Shown one piece after another: positions 17,789 to 25,226 of a stretch of 38,064 bases of DNA. The stretch is taken from IMG/VR virus record IMGVR_UViG_3300030329_002204, positions 1 to 38,064 of that record; one strand, written 5' to 3'. Each line of letters begins with the position of its first letter. Position 1 is the stretch's first letter. The position numbers and the translations under genes were made by a program. Below the pieces are notes generated by a model. That model was not told the origin of the DNA and searched no databases. It saw nothing but the letters and a program-made list of their open reading frames with translations. The stretch is from a virus.

Positions 17789-19630
17789 TTATCCCCTTGG
17801 CCCTGTTAGACCTATATTTCTTAGTCTTGTTTCTTCGTTTTGCCCTCCTGGTCTGGGTTGACCTGGTGGCACATTTGGCCCTCCCTGTGGCGTTGGGGCA
17901 GGTGGTGGCATACCGCTCATCATGGCTGGTGGTGCTACTTGAGGTGGTACTGTTGGTGGCCCCATTGGTGGAGTACCCATAGGCATCGGAGGCGTTGCAC
18001 CAGCGGATGGGGCTGGCGGTACTCCACCACCCAGATTATCCGACAATGCCTTGGCTTTACTCAACATCACAGCCATCAATTCTCCAAGATAAAATTGTGC
18101 AAGATCATCCCTTCCCTGCTTTAATGCAGATTGATACAAACTCCATAGCCCTGCTTCTGGCAGGGTTCTTTCTGCGATTTGTTCCTTAATCGCATCATCT
18201 GTTTGATCTGCATCCTGTACACCAAGGATATTGTCCCTGATCCAAAGATCAGGCATCAATGGAGTCTCACCCTCTCTGGCAATCTGTGCCATCGAGTACT
18301 TAGACATATCATCCTGTGGCAACCTTGCCACTACAGATATCTCAATTGTTCCCCCTTCCTGAACTCTTTCAGGAGTAATAGTTTCAGAAAAGTACATCCT
18401 GTTATTATCGCGACCTGACAATTCCATGGCAGTGAAAGCACCAGTAGAATATTGGTCGCACAAAAGATTACATATCTGTATATAAGCATGTTCCATAGCT
18501 TCAATTCGTGGAGCCAGAACAGACTCAACTCCCTGCCGTAAGGTATTAATTGCAAATCCAGATAACTGGAATTGCAATTCCCCATAAACAGAATGAGGTA
18601 TAGAGCCACGCTGCATCTCGCCTGACACCATACCCATGTAAACACCAGTTTCTCTGGCAACTTCTAACAGCCCTAGAGGCTTTACGTCTTCCCCCTGCGC
18701 AAGGGCTATTTCAGTTCCTTCTTTATATGGGTCTTCTTCCAGTGTCTTCTGACCATCTCTGGAAGTAATAACTATTCCTTGCTTCCGTGACCTTGCAGTC
18801 AGTTCAAGCATTGTAGACATCATGAAGTTATGCTTTTCGTATAACTCTCGTGTAGATTTAAATACTGATTCACCGTAGTCTTCAACAGTATCCTCTATGG
18901 ATGACCACTCTAGTGACTGTATTAATGGATTAGAACCTACTGGCCCTAGAAATACTGGCACTCCAGTGCCACCATGTGCAGTTCTTTTCTTAATAAATCT
19001 ATGTGGAATTGCTACATAGTTATCTTCACGATCATAAAAGTCATAGACATCGATCCCATCCTCGTCTGTTCGTTCTTCCCCAAGCCTGACATTATACTGT
19101 GATTCTATTTCATGTTTTGTTTTCTTTACCTTGTAACATGCCCAAGCAAGACCGTCACCATCTGTTCCCCAAAAGGTATGCATAGCATCCCATGGAGTTA
19201 TATCAATATGGGTTTCACCATTTTCTTTTTTAACGAGCAATGCTCTTCCTGCATACCATCCTCTTAGTGTGGTGTACCATGCAAGCTGATCCTGTAGGCA
19301 GGGCTGAAGTCTTTTCATAAGGCGCTCGTTTGCAGCCTTTAAAGCACCAATAATAAATCTTTCTTTATCGTTGTTAACTTCTCTGGTGTTACGAGGATTA
19401 CCAGCAGGTGGAATACGAACAATCATATCCGCACCTGATAACCAAGAGATTATCTTGTCAGCATATGTTTGTGGTTCGTTAGAAGTATACGATTGATACC
19501 CATCACCAGCATCATAAGGTGATAAACGATACAGGTTATGATCTGCATCCATCCTTGTCCTTAATGGTTCAGTAGTATCGTAGTGATCTTCTACGAGCCT
19601 GATAATATCTTCTACTTTTCTTCTAGCCAC
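17789..19630 (-). CDS. Portal protein
   Basis: A 613-residue protein with a portal-type layout: an N-terminal stem region (MARRKVEDIIRLVEDHYDTT), a wing with GWYAGRALLVKKENGETHID and DAMHTFWGTDGDGLAWACYK, the long crown-side helices after FKSTRELYEKHNFMMSTMLEL, and AYIQICNLLCDQYSTGAF. The last 75 residues are a Pro/Met/Gly-rich tail that is probably disordered. The start is GTG, placed directly after the TAG of the large terminase gene and behind an AGAGGTGG site. It forms the dodecameric DNA channel and motor dock at one capsid vertex. The gene order TerS-TerL-portal supports the call. Confidence 0.85.
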   Translation of the reverse strand: MARRKVEDIIRLVEDHYDTTEPLRTRMDADHNLYRLSPYDAGDGYQSYTSNEPQTYADKIISWLSGADMIVRIPPAGNPRNTREVNNDKERFIIGALKAANERLMKRLQPCLQDQLAWYTTLRGWYAGRALLVKKENGETHIDITPWDAMHTFWGTDGDGLAWACYKVKKTKHEIESQYNVRLGEERTDEDGIDVYDFYDREDNYVAIPHRFIKKRTAHGGTGVPVFLGPVGSNPLIQSLEWSSIEDTVEDYGESVFKSTRELYEKHNFMMSTMLELTARSRKQGIVITSRDGQKTLEEDPYKEGTEIALAQGEDVKPLGLLEVARETGVYMGMVSGEMQRGSIPHSVYGELQFQLSGFAINTLRQGVESVLAPRIEAMEHAYIQICNLLCDQYSTGAFTAMELSGRDNNRMYFSETITPERVQEGGTIEISVVARLPQDDMSKYSMAQIAREGETPLMPDLWIRDNILGVQDADQTDDAIKEQIAERTLPEAGLWSLYQSALKQGRDDLAQFYLGELMAVMLSKAKALSDNLGGGVPPAPSAGATPPMPMGTPPMGPPTVPPQVAPPAMMSGMPPPAPTPQGGPNVPPGQPRPGGQNEETRLRNIGLTGPRG

Positions 19631-20977
19631 CTACCACCTCTTTACCTTAATGAACGAGTTGTTGCGTAAATGTCCATACCCAAATCTATCTACAAGTCCA
19701 TATACTACAGCTTTAACACCGTGATTGTATTTATCTTCAGGTGATTCACCCACTATATTACCATCTCGATCAGTTCTCCAGCGATAGGCTTGTGTTTGTC
19801 CTGTGAACGGATTTGGTTCTACTCCAAATTCTGACAGGATTCCACGACAAACTGGATTAAAAATAATTTTTGGAGCATTAGAAACTGGATCGGTCTTTAA
19901 AAATGACTTTAATCTTTCAGTTCCCTCGTTAATTCTAACTTTCTGAGCAGCAAGATATACCCCTGTTTCTTCCAGCCATATCTCTGCTGGAGCAGACATA
20001 GCCTGATGCTGGTATCCAGCTATGTCGATTACCCCACCGTGGACATCTTTCCACCATGGTCGTGACTGTGCTATCTCTATTATCTCTGTTGTAATCAACC
20101 CTTGTTCGTATATCTCGTCTATTACGCATATCTGACCATTGATTTCCTGTACTACTTCTACAGCATATCCCCCAGCATAACCAGGATCAATCCATAAATA
20201 AACAGGTTCACCTACCAACCACTTGGCATCATTACTGATATGTATGTCTGGTCTAAACTCTCCGAATACTAATCCCTGTGGTGGTGAAGGTATCCCTTCA
20301 ATGCGCTCCATAAAGAAGTCATCAGATGCCACAGCCTTTAATCTCAGTATCTCAGGATCGTCTTTACCACCTGGATACAGATACTGATTAGAATAACTTG
20401 GTAAGGAAAACGATTGTTCATCCTCTCCACCGCGTTGCCACTGTTGAAATAACTGTGGGTACCAGCCTAAAGAACCTTCAAAGGTACCACCGAGAAACAT
20501 CCATCCCCTCTTAGGCGCACACCTACCGCGCATTCTGTGGAAGGTTTCCAAGTCTAACTGACTTGCCTCACAACCTATGATGCCATCAGGCGCTCTCATA
20601 GCCAGAGTCCTTGGGTCTTTAGCTGATTTAGTTTCTATCCTAGTACCATCAGCAAGGGTAATTCTTCCAGGATCAACACGTTTGGTTACCTCAGACAATA
20701 CGCCCAGTGCAGCAAAGTCCTGTGTCAGGTATTCAAACTCTGCCCTTGTCCTCTCATAGTCAGCAGCAACCAGCCAGTACAGCCCAGCTTCATCAGTCTC
20801 AAGAAATCTGGACATCAGATACTTGGATGCTATCATCGATTTACCAGCTTGTTCACCACCAGCTACCAGAATAAACCTCTTTCGGCATTCCAGTATCGGC
20901 TTTTGTTTTTCCGTAGGATTAAAATCAAGCCGATCAAAAATATAATCTGTGATTTCAGGCTTTGGTATTGTCGTCAT
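19631..20977 (-). CDS. terL: Terminase large subunit
   Basis: A 448-residue packaging ATPase/nuclease. Residues 38-48 hold a Walker A motif (AGGEQAGKS). A Walker B-like GIIGCEASQ lies near residue 135, and a coupling motif FLGGTFEG near 160. The nuclease half contains YLWIDPGYAGG near residue 257, VIDIAGYQHQ near 315, and a late acidic position in EDKYNHGVKAVVYGLVDRFG. It cuts concatemeric DNA and drives it into the procapsid through the portal. It overlaps the small terminase gene by 23 bp. Length and motifs fit the family well. Confidence 0.9.
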   Translation of the reverse strand: MTTIPKPEITDYIFDRLDFNPTEKQKPILECRKRFILVAGGEQAGKSMIASKYLMSRFLETDEAGLYWLVAADYERTRAEFEYLTQDFAALGVLSEVTKRVDPGRITLADGTRIETKSAKDPRTLAMRAPDGIIGCEASQLDLETFHRMRGRCAPKRGWMFLGGTFEGSLGWYPQLFQQWQRGGEDEQSFSLPSYSNQYLYPGGKDDPEILRLKAVASDDFFMERIEGIPSPPQGLVFGEFRPDIHISNDAKWLVGEPVYLWIDPGYAGGYAVEVVQEINGQICVIDEIYEQGLITTEIIEIAQSRPWWKDVHGGVIDIAGYQHQAMSAPAEIWLEETGVYLAAQKVRINEGTERLKSFLKTDPVSNAPKIIFNPVCRGILSEFGVEPNPFTGQTQAYRWRTDRDGNIVGESPEDKYNHGVKAVVYGLVDRFGYGHLRNNSFIKVKRW

Positions 20978-21446
20978 TCTTAGTCTTTTTTCTTACCAGT
21001 AGTTTCTCCACTTCATCAATAGCACTTTTACGCGCCTCTTCTGCCTCATTAACCCCAGTAGTGTTCTCGGTTTTTTTAGAATCCTTCTTCCACTTCTTCC
21101 ATTCCTGCATGACTTCTTTGACTGCCTCGTCCGTAACCCCCCTATCACCATATCTTTCAGGCCATATGTTCTTCATTTCAAAAATCAATAGTACAGGGTT
21201 AGAATCAAACTTCTGATTCATTAGCCTTTCCAGTAGAATCTCATGTACAGACTCCCTGTAAATCTCCTGTGCCACCACCATCTTGTCGCGGAAATTATTA
21301 ACATTCTTATTAAACCAGTTGTAGTAGGTAGCACGGCTAACCCCAGACTCCTTACATGCTCCCAGTATTGTTCCCTTCACACCGAATGCAGTGATAAACA
21401 ATTCCTGATTTAATTCAGTAGTATCGTTACTTTTTTTCCTTGCCAT
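20955..21446 (-). CDS. terS: Terminase small subunit
   Basis: A 163-residue protein with an N-terminal helix-turn-helix (TILGACKESGVSRATYYNWF) at residues about 28-50, a central helical oligomerisation region (ESVHEILLERLMNQKFDSNP) and NIWPERYGDRG, a short motif common in small terminases of this type. The tail is highly charged. An AGAGGAAA site precedes the ATG. It recognises viral DNA and regulates the large subunit. The overlapping large-subunit gene makes this firm. Confidence 0.85.
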   Translation of the reverse strand: MARKKSNDTTELNQELFITAFGVKGTILGACKESGVSRATYYNWFNKNVNNFRDKMVVAQEIYRESVHEILLERLMNQKFDSNPVLLIFEMKNIWPERYGDRGVTDEAVKEVMQEWKKWKKDSKKTENTTGVNEAEEARKSAIDEVEKLLVRKKTKNDDNTKA

Positions 21447-21455
21447 TGTTTCCTC

Positions 21456-22826
21456 TTATGATGGTTCGTTGAATCCTGAGAAAGAAAGGTCTGGGCGGTT
21501 TCTGTTAGCCATGTAGGCATTTATCATTCTCATTGTCTCTGCTGCACTCATAGTAACGGTTGGGCGTTCAGCAAACGGTGGAAATGTATTCCTTAGCCAA
21601 TCTGCTTCTTCGCGTAAGATTTTGCCAAGTGGATTTGTAAGTACTTCACCGCCAGGAATCAATCTTCTTCCATACGGATCAAGGTGTCCGAATATTTGTG
21701 CAGAATAAGAAGGGCTGGCTACAGCTAGGTCATCATAATTAATTCTTTGTAGCTGTTTAGCAGTAGGGGCATAATCCATCAGGTGTTCCATATCAGCGCC
21801 CAGTTCAGGAACAGCGCGTCCTTCTATCCTGTATGTTCCTTTCCCAACAGGCCCAGTTAGAGCGTCTGGTAGTCCTTCCTTCAACCAACGCCTTTGTAGT
21901 TCTTGTGGGTCTAGGCCTGAGATACCATGTTCTATCCATGGACTCCGAGTTTTCACGTGAGGATCACCTGTTAGGGTATCTCTACCCAAGCTATAAATGT
22001 ATTCCTGTGGGTTCCTGAGAACCATTAGATTTGGATTAGCCAGTTCTTCTGCGGTAAATGCCTGACCACTAGGTTTGGTTAAAGTATGTTGTAGAGAAAC
22101 CCCACTATTTCCGTATACTGATGGAACCTCTTCCGCTACATCAAATGCCCCTGTTGATCTTGGTACCTTGGTAGGGTCAAAGGGTGTAGCCATATAAGAT
22201 GACTGTCCTTTTTCCCACGCATAACCACCTGGACTTCCCCAGTTTTTAGATACCATTGGCTCTGTTTGTTTAAAGCGCGCTACCGCATTGGATGGCAGCA
22301 TTTCTGGCTGTGGCTTTATAGGTAAATCCTTATATGTTGGTGGAGCAACAGGATAGTTACCTAACTGCCCAAAGACTGACTGTGGTCTGGAAGGGTAAGA
22401 TGGGTAAAGTGATTCAATACCACTACCTCGTGGTCGCCCAGATCGTATAAAGTACTGGTCTTGATCCCAGTTCGGTAATTTTCTCAGCGCTGTTAAAGGG
22501 TTCGGCACATCACGAGCAAGTCTACTGGCACCTAATGCGCCAGTTAATGGCCTTAATGTACCCAGTGATGCTATGTCTGCAACATCAGCACCCAGTGATA
22601 ACCCTCTTTCCCACGGCCCCATCTCATTCCAGTGCATCGCAGTTCCTGCAACAGGTAATGCCCACGATAAAGGGTGAGCCTTTATACCTGACATCAGGTC
22701 GCTGAACGAGATCGATGTACTCGTATCCATAGGAATTCGCCCTGCATCCAATGCTCTTTGTACAGGATTACCATAGCCGAACCCATAGGCTGGAGTTGGG
22801 AAGTTATGTCCTGGTATGTGTGGCAT
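21456..22826 (-). CDS. Uncharacterised protein next to terminase
   Basis: A 456-residue protein. The first 130 residues contain a Gly/Pro-rich start, then PLSWALPVAGTAMHWNEMGP and a Gly/Ala helix (LSLGADVADIASLGTLRPLT) that looks weakly membrane-active. The rest is Pro-rich with ordered patches (EEVPSVYGNSGVSLQHTL; GTYRIEGRAVPELGADMEHL). The part around residues 250-400, with ANPNLMVLRNPQEYIYSL and AVPELGADMEHLMDYAP, reads like a folded enzyme-like domain, but I cannot assign a family. It is among the first genes of the leftward block. It could be an internal virion protein or an early-acting factor. Confidence 0.6.
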   Translation of the reverse strand: MPHIPGHNFPTPAYGFGYGNPVQRALDAGRIPMDTSTSISFSDLMSGIKAHPLSWALPVAGTAMHWNEMGPWERGLSLGADVADIASLGTLRPLTGALGASRLARDVPNPLTALRKLPNWDQDQYFIRSGRPRGSGIESLYPSYPSRPQSVFGQLGNYPVAPPTYKDLPIKPQPEMLPSNAVARFKQTEPMVSKNWGSPGGYAWEKGQSSYMATPFDPTKVPRSTGAFDVAEEVPSVYGNSGVSLQHTLTKPSGQAFTAEELANPNLMVLRNPQEYIYSLGRDTLTGDPHVKTRSPWIEHGISGLDPQELQRRWLKEGLPDALTGPVGKGTYRIEGRAVPELGADMEHLMDYAPTAKQLQRINYDDLAVASPSYSAQIFGHLDPYGRRLIPGGEVLTNPLGKILREEADWLRNTFPPFAERPTVTMSAAETMRMINAYMANRNRPDLSFSGFNEPS

Positions 22827-22834
22827 AGTGTCCC

Positions 22835-23056
22835 CTAACTATCTGATTGTAAAACATCCTTTGCCAGTGCAATTATGCCAGCTACACATCCAACTGTCAC
22901 CTCAGTCATTCCTTTAAACATTCCAACGAATGCTACAACACCAAGTAATATGATGCTGAGAAATATCTGCGGTCTTAGTTTACCGATAAATTTTTCCATA
23001 GGACTGTCTTGCCTCCCAGATAGTCCACCAAATGCTGTTGGTCTTTCCTTATTCAT
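22835..23056 (-). CDS. Small membrane protein, holin-like
   Basis: A 73-residue protein with two hydrophobic helices: residues about 30-47 (QIFLSIILLGVVAFVGMF) and 50-67 (MTEVTVGCVAGIIALAKDVL). The first 28 residues are basic and polar. The ATG at 23056 has no clear ribosome site. A second in-frame ATG at 22999 (MEKFIGKL) has GGGAGG about 12 bp before it and would give a 54-residue form. Two forms with different N-termini are a known holin device, but here this is inference. It is the first gene of the leftward block, unusual for a late lysis gene. It could instead be a small membrane protein of unknown role. Confidence 0.55.
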   Translation of the reverse strand: MNKERPTAFGGLSGRQDSPMEKFIGKLRPQIFLSIILLGVVAFVGMFKGMTEVTVGCVAGIIALAKDVLQSDS

Positions 23057-23060
23057 TTAA

Positions 23061-23079
23061 TAATAATACAGTATTATTA
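23061..23079. promoter_or_regulatory. Perfect 19-bp palindrome before holin-like gene
   Basis: TAATAATAC and GTATTATTA flank a single A. It ends 5 bp before the ATG at 23056, so a bound protein or a folded mRNA could affect the leftward gene. No homologous site was noticed elsewhere in the window. Confidence 0.5.
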
Positions 23080-23125
23080 GTGTTTCATCCTTATACACCC
23101 CCTTTAGGGGGTATAGGTGAAACAC
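23080..23125. repeat. 46-bp palindrome, copy 1
   Basis: An imperfect inverted repeat with outer arms GTGTTTCA and TGAAACAC, inner TATA...CCCCC and GGGGGTATA arms, and a short TTTA centre. A second copy of the same length and plan lies at 25112-25157. It lies upstream of genes on both sides, so it is not a terminator for them. Its ends carry the same GTTTC half-site as the operator array. Likely protein-binding or origin function (inferred). Confidence 0.65.
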
Positions 23126-23127
23126 AA

Positions 23128-23151
23128 CTAGTAATTACTATTAATTACTAG
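23128..23151. repeat. Perfect 10-bp inverted repeat
   Basis: Arms CTAGTAATTA and TAATTACTAG are separated by CTAT. It lies 2 bp from copy 1 of the 46-bp palindrome and 5 bp from the operator array. It is AT-rich and could melt or bind a dimeric regulator. No other copy was noticed. Confidence 0.55.
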
Positions 23152-23156
23152 CTATT

Positions 23157-23235
23157 GTTTCAACGAAATTTCACCATGTTTCAGTGAAACAACCACTCAT
23201 GTTTCATGAAATTTCTTAGTGTTTCAACGAAACAC
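23157..23235. promoter_or_regulatory. Array of four GTTTC/GAAAC operator-like palindromes
   Basis: Four palindromic sites lie within 79 bp: 23157-23169 (GTTTC-AAC-GAAAT), 23177-23191 (TGTTTCA-G-TGAAACA), 23201-23211 (GTTTC-AT-GAAA) and 23219-23235 (GTGTTTC-AAC-GAAACAC). Sites 1 and 3 are followed by GAAATTTC. On the minus strand sites 1 and 4 contain TTGAAA, a possible -35 box. The spacing between site centres is about 21-23 bp, close to two helical turns. The binding protein is not known; the HTH proteins at 30099-30506 and 30578-30859 are candidates. Confidence 0.65.
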
Positions 23236-23422
23236 AGGCATAGTGGCGACTATTCAACAAAAATTTTGTCATGGGTATAAGCCTATATATTAAGAGAAGG
23301 CTAAGCCATGCCCCCCTTTAGCTTAGATTCCACTGCATTGGGCTTGGTCTACTTTAGGGAATTGGAATTAGTTTTTTAGTTGCTGTCTAAGCTTGGATAT
23401 CTATTCAATCCATAGCTAATCT

Positions 23423-23450
23423 TTGACTTCCTACCTATTTAGCTATAAAT
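23423..23450 (+). promoter_or_regulatory. Candidate rightward early promoter
   Basis: TTGACT (23423-23428) is followed 15 bp later by TATAAA (23444-23449). The -35 match is good, but the spacing is short. An alternative -10 is TATAAA at 23462-23467. Both would serve the Cys-rich gene at 23525. Confidence 0.4.
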
Positions 23451-23524
23451 TAGTAGCTAGTTATAAACAAGCAGCCGACAAGGACGGCCTTATAAAGTAG
23501 AAAACAATCAGAATTGGAGTTGAT

Positions 23525-24319
23525 ATGTTAGAACAAATTGAATCAATCGAAAGCTACGCAGTGAATGAACATAGCCTAGTCAAATACAGCCAGTTATCCA
23601 AAGAGAAAAGACAAGCTACCAGTGCTGTGATTTGGCGCGGAGTGTCTCCAGTAAATGGAGATAATATCATGGCTGTTGTGTCTGGTCTGGTGAAACCTTC
23701 AGACAATGCCAAAACTGGAGTCATGGCGCAGGTATCAATATTGCTTGCTGATATGCACCCAGTAGAAGGCTATAAGAGCGGTGCAGATCAGGCTATATGT
23801 GGCAACTGTCCCTTACGACTAGATCAAAGCCAAAACGGCAAACGGATTTGTTATGTAAATGTAGGATTTGGTGAGTCATCAAAATTTAGGGCAATGATGG
23901 CGAATAAATACATTGACTTAACACCTGCTGAAGTAGGCGCAATTCTTAAAGAGCGCCAGCTAGGAATTAGGTTTGGAAGTTATGGCGACCCTGCAATGCT
24001 GCCATTTGAGATAGTCGACACGATCATCACAATTGCAGGCACAAAATATACCAGTTACACACACCAATGGACGGAGTCATTCTTTGATAATCGACACCTG
24101 AAATATTCCATGGCTTCTCTTGACCATGTGAACACTGTTGACGCGTTGCAGGAGCAGCACCCAGAGGCCAGATATTACAGGCTAGCCGATAGCTATGAAA
24201 ACCTTGCACAAAATGAGGTCAAATGTCCCAGCGATAAAGACCTCATAACATGTGCCAAGTGTGGCCTGTGTTCAGGCACAAATTTGAAAGCAAAATCAGT
24301 GGTAATTATTGAGGAGTAA
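23525..24319 (+). CDS. Cys-rich early phage protein (DUF7227-like)
   Basis: A 264-residue protein. Residues about 45-90 (MAVVSGLVKPSDNAKTGVMA) are followed by a CGNCP motif near 97, CYVNVGFGESSKF near 109 and CxxCxxC-type clusters at the end (CPSDKDL, CAKCGLCSG). The same order of motifs, TGL..S.N.KTG, CGDCP-type and CYVNVG, is familiar from a phage family of unknown function that I associate with DUF7227. The Cys set suggests a zinc or iron-sulfur site. It is the first gene of the rightward block, preceded by AATTGGAG. Function unknown. Confidence 0.65.
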   Translation: MLEQIESIESYAVNEHSLVKYSQLSKEKRQATSAVIWRGVSPVNGDNIMAVVSGLVKPSDNAKTGVMAQVSILLADMHPVEGYKSGADQAICGNCPLRLDQSQNGKRICYVNVGFGESSKFRAMMANKYIDLTPAEVGAILKERQLGIRFGSYGDPAMLPFEIVDTIITIAGTKYTSYTHQWTESFFDNRHLKYSMASLDHVNTVDALQEQHPEARYYRLADSYENLAQNEVKCPSDKDLITCAKCGLCSGTNLKAKSVVIIEE

Positions 24320-24374
24320 AACCAATACCGCAGCTAGGAAAAAAAATAAAAATTTAATTTAGGAGTGTGTAGCT

Positions 24375-24572
24375 ATGGAACAGGTACAAATTAAAGACGT
24401 TAGAAAGGGCGAGTACGTCAGGCGTAAAGCTGACGCAAAAACTACCTTTGTTCGCGGTGACTATGTCAGGTATGAAGGTTGGAACAGATACAGCTTGACC
24501 GACTTTTACGATATCAACCGCGAGATTTTCCTCAAGGGTACAACTAAAGTTTGGGTAGGGTTCGACTTCTAA
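24375..24572 (+). CDS. Small hypothetical protein
   Basis: A 65-residue protein beginning MEQVQIKDVRKGEYVRRKAD and ending TTKVWVGFDF. It is a compact beta-type, basic/aromatic sequence with KGEYVRRK and RGDYVRYEG patterns. A TTAGGAG site lies 9 bp before the ATG. Proteins that open with 'KDVRKGEYVRR' are familiar from phage early regions, but no function is known. It sits between the Cys-rich gene and a zinc-binding protein. Confidence 0.7.
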   Translation: MEQVQIKDVRKGEYVRRKADAKTTFVRGDYVRYEGWNRYSLTDFYDINREIFLKGTTKVWVGFDF

Positions 24573-24599
24573 ACAGGCACAAAATAAAGGGGTTTGCCT

Positions 24600-24662
24600 A
24601 TGGATAATGACGGCTCATTGGGTACGAAAATAGTTATTAAAATTGGAGAAAAAATTGAATAA
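24600..24662 (+). CDS. Possible 20-residue peptide gene
   Basis: ATG at 24600 opens MDNDGSLGTKIVIKIGEKIE and stops at 24662. AAAGGGG lies 7 bp before the start, and the stop overlaps the TTG start of the next gene. The good ribosome site supports translation, perhaps as a leader peptide that couples to the next gene. Its short length keeps confidence low. Confidence 0.35.
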   Translation: MDNDGSLGTKIVIKIGEKIE

Positions 24663-25101
24663 AAAAATGCACTTTGCAACAAACCTAGACACGCGTGGCC
24701 GCTGTGGGGCCAAGGCTCCGAACCGCTCACAATTTACAGGTAACCCACGACTAGAACCACTTAGGGCTACTGATGATTGGGCAAAAGTTACCTGCAAGAA
24801 ATGCCAAGATTCCTATGTCAGGACATCAGGAGTGGTGCCACCGTTTGAGAAAGGGGAACAGGAACAGCAGCCATGCACCTTATGGTCATGGGGCTACAAT
24901 GGTTTTTCATACCGTTGCCTCAATGAATCAGTGTTGGAAGTTGAAGTCAGAACCGCCTGTGGCGAGGAGCGAATCTATCCTGTGAATAAGGCTGCAAAAA
25001 TTATTGCAGCCTTGGCAGGGACAACGACACTAACTGATAGCACGTTGAAACTAGCTAAGAAGCTTGGGTATAAGGTGGTGCAGCCAGCCAAGGAATATTA
25101 A
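24655..25101 (+). CDS. Cys-rich zinc-binding-like protein
   Basis: A 148-residue protein read from TTG at 24655, which lies 6 bp after GGAG. An upstream TTG at 24643 would overlap that ribosome site, and the ATG at 24667 lies too far from it. The N-terminal half has RCGAKAPN and VTCKKCQDSYV, then CTLWSWGYNGFSYRCLN and RTACGEERIYPV, a Cys set that suggests one zinc ribbon. The last 45 residues are helical and basic (KLAKKLGYKVVQPAKEY). No family recognised. It lies just before the second 46-bp palindrome. Confidence 0.65.
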   Translation: MNKKMHFATNLDTRGRCGAKAPNRSQFTGNPRLEPLRATDDWAKVTCKKCQDSYVRTSGVVPPFEKGEQEQQPCTLWSWGYNGFSYRCLNESVLEVEVRTACGEERIYPVNKAAKIIAALAGTTTLTDSTLKLAKKLGYKVVQPAKEY

Positions 25102-25111
25102 ATTTAAATAC

Positions 25112-25157
25112 ATGTTTCATGGGTACCCCCCTAAGAGGGGGGGTTACCCTGAAACAT
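25112..25157. repeat. 46-bp palindrome, copy 2
   Basis: Outer arms ATGTTTCA and TGAAACAT, then GGGTA/TTACCC-type inner arms and runs of C and G around a CTAAGA centre. Length and plan match copy 1 at 23080-23125, although the inner bases differ, which suggests that the symmetry and the GTTTCA ends are conserved. It lies 70 bp before the MoxR-like gene, overlapping the likely -35 region of that promoter. Confidence 0.65.
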
Positions 25158-25201
25158 AAGAAATATGTTATCCTTAGATATGCGTTGTGCGCCTGCACAA
25201 C
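25144..25201 (+). promoter_or_regulatory. Promoter and 5' hairpin leader of MoxR-like operon
   Basis: A weak -10 (TGTTATCCT, extended type, 25165-25174) is followed near 25181 by a likely start and then a perfect 7-bp hairpin, GTTGTGC/GCACAAC with a GCCT loop (25184-25201). The leader continues AACAAACAAATTGGAG into the ribosome site. The leader at 30546 has a matching TGTGCG/GCACAAC hairpin and ACAAACAAA tail. The hairpins are seen directly; promoter activity is inferred. Confidence 0.5.
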
Positions 25202-25226
25202 TAACAAACAAATTGGAGTGTAAGAG

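Larger units (their letters stand above)
23057..23524. promoter_or_regulatory. Divergent control region, palindrome-rich, possible origin
   Basis: This 468-bp gap separates the leftward virion block from the rightward early block and holds no gene. Its left half is packed with symmetrical elements, listed separately. The right half (23240-23500) is AT-rich with weaker repeats, such as CTAAGC/GCTTAG around 23300-23325 and two TAGCTA-type repeats near 23440-23465. A rightward promoter candidate lies at 23423-23449. The layout suits early promoters with operators, and possibly a replication origin. No iteron-binding protein can be assigned. Confidence 0.6.

Noticed and set aside
23080-23125. Rho-independent terminator
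   Set aside because: It lies upstream of both divergent genes and lacks a T-run after the stem.
23157-23235. CRISPR-like repeats
   Set aside because: Sites are short palindromes with no uniform repeat of 24 bp or more, no regular spacers and no cas genes.
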